NCBI GenBank assembly: GCA_944385265.1
Contig: CALWWO010000182.1
Span: 1-6,920 of the forward strand
Length of the DNA: 6,920 nt
Source: an uncultured Oscillospiraceae bacterium
GTDB taxonomy: Bacteria > Bacillota_A > Clostridia > Oscillospirales > Oscillospiraceae
Direction: 5' to 3'
The notes beneath the pieces are model-generated. The model was not told the origin of the DNA. It made no database searches and saw nothing but the letters and a program-made list of their open reading frames with translations. How positions within the stretch are numbered: the stretch's first letter is position 1; each line of letters starts with the position of its first letter. Position numbers and translations under genes: made by a program. Below, one piece after another: positions 6,683 to 6,920 of the stretch.

Positions 6683-6887
6683 AGCGGTCTTACGTATATG
6701 CGGTGTGGTACCTGTCTTGCGGCACGCGTACCTGTTTTGCAGTGTGCATACCGGTCTTGATGCGTGTATACCGATCTTATGGCACATATCGACCTTTCGG
6801 TATGCGTGTACCGTTCTCGCAGCGTGCGTACCGGTCTCTCGGCGCTTACCGGTCTCATGGCGCACATGCCGTTCTAGCAGTGTGCAG
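6683..6887. repeat. Degenerate 20-bp tandem repeat array upstream of alaS
   Basis: About ten units follow one another, with nine starting at 6710, 6730, 6750, 6770, 6790, 6810, 6830, 6848 and 6868 and a divergent one at 6683. Rough consensus on the plus strand is ACCGGTCTTGCGGCGTGCGT. Examples are ACCTGTCTTGCGGCACGCGT, ACCGGTCTTGATGCGTGTAT and ACCGTTCTCGCAGCGTGCGT. The unit at 6830 is 18 bp; the rest hold 20 bp strictly, apart from a 7-base insert (6703-6709) after the first. Each unit has a pyrimidine-rich half (ACCGGTCTT) and a half made of alternating purines and pyrimidines. The period is not a multiple of three, so a coding origin is unlikely even though two minus-strand frames stay open. 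Any alaS transcript starting upstream of 6890 would carry the array in its leader. No promoter could be assigned with confidence. Confidence 0.85.
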
Positions 6888-6894
6888 CAAAAGC

Positions 6895-6910
6895 AAAAAA
6901 GGCTTCGCCC
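6895..6910 (-). terminator. Probable 3' part of a terminator from a gene beyond the right edge
   Basis: On the minus strand the sequence reads GGGGCGAAGCCTTTTTTGC: a short GGC-GAA-GCC hairpin followed by six T residues. By itself the stem is only three pairs, but the arm could pair with sequence outside the window. If it is a terminator, it separates alaS from an upstream minus-strand gene, and the alaS promoter must lie in or next to the repeat array. Confidence 0.4.
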
Positions 6911-6920
6911 CATATCGCAG

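Noticed and set aside
6696..6713. T-box-like string GGTGTGGTACC on the plus strand
   Set aside because: It is on the opposite strand from alaS, lacks the following GCG and any antiterminator or terminator partner, and falls within the repeat array; chance match.
6683..6887. CRISPR array
   Set aside because: Units are contiguous 20-mers with no constant repeat separated by unique spacers, the copies are degenerate, and no cas genes are visible.

Overview
The window looks like a chromosomal housekeeping segment from a member of the Bacillota, most likely a Clostridia-type anaerobe. The evidence is strong AGGAGG-type ribosome binding sites (AAAGGAG, TAGGAGGG, GGAGGAG), a membrane-anchored NodB deacetylase of the clostridial TF(D/N)AAW type, a YibE/F membrane protein, and a bacterial alanyl-tRNA synthetase with the Cys-rich insertion. 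I see no phage, transposon, CRISPR, rRNA or tRNA sequence. I cannot name a species.

Layout, left to right. The N-terminal part of a YibE/F-family membrane protein runs off the left edge (minus strand, start at 499). A roughly 240-bp AT-rich stretch without genes follows, ending in a perfect 42-bp palindrome that acts as a minus-strand terminator. Two minus-strand genes probably form one unit: a membrane-anchored polysaccharide deacetylase (1499-2281) and, downstream of it, a 194-residue protein of unknown function (838-1422). An extended short-chain dehydrogenase/epimerase (2476-3483, plus strand) is divergent from the deacetylase. It has a very good sigma-A promoter and shares a bidirectional terminator (3538-3576) with the convergent HIT gene. 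The right half is a minus-strand pair: alaS (3991-6630) followed 47 bp later by a HIT-family nucleotide hydrolase (3608-3943).

How the genes relate. alaS makes alanyl-AMP and alanyl-tRNA, and HIT proteins of the Hint branch can hydrolyse aminoacyl-AMPs, so this pair may be functionally linked (inference). The deacetylase is predicted to act on cell-wall glycans outside the membrane, but it has Asn where the family's catalytic base Asp normally sits. The role of the SDR protein cannot be fixed from its sequence.

The most unusual part is the 290 bp upstream of alaS. It holds about ten degenerate 20-bp tandem units (6683-6887), and half of almost every unit is an alternating purine-pyrimidine tract. 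The bases vary, mostly by transitions, but the alternation is kept, which suggests selection on, or mutation toward, DNA shape rather than protein coding. No T-box leader is visible there. I did not find a convincing new multi-gene system. The repeat array, the deacetylase substitution and the matched divergent leaders are the items worth following up.
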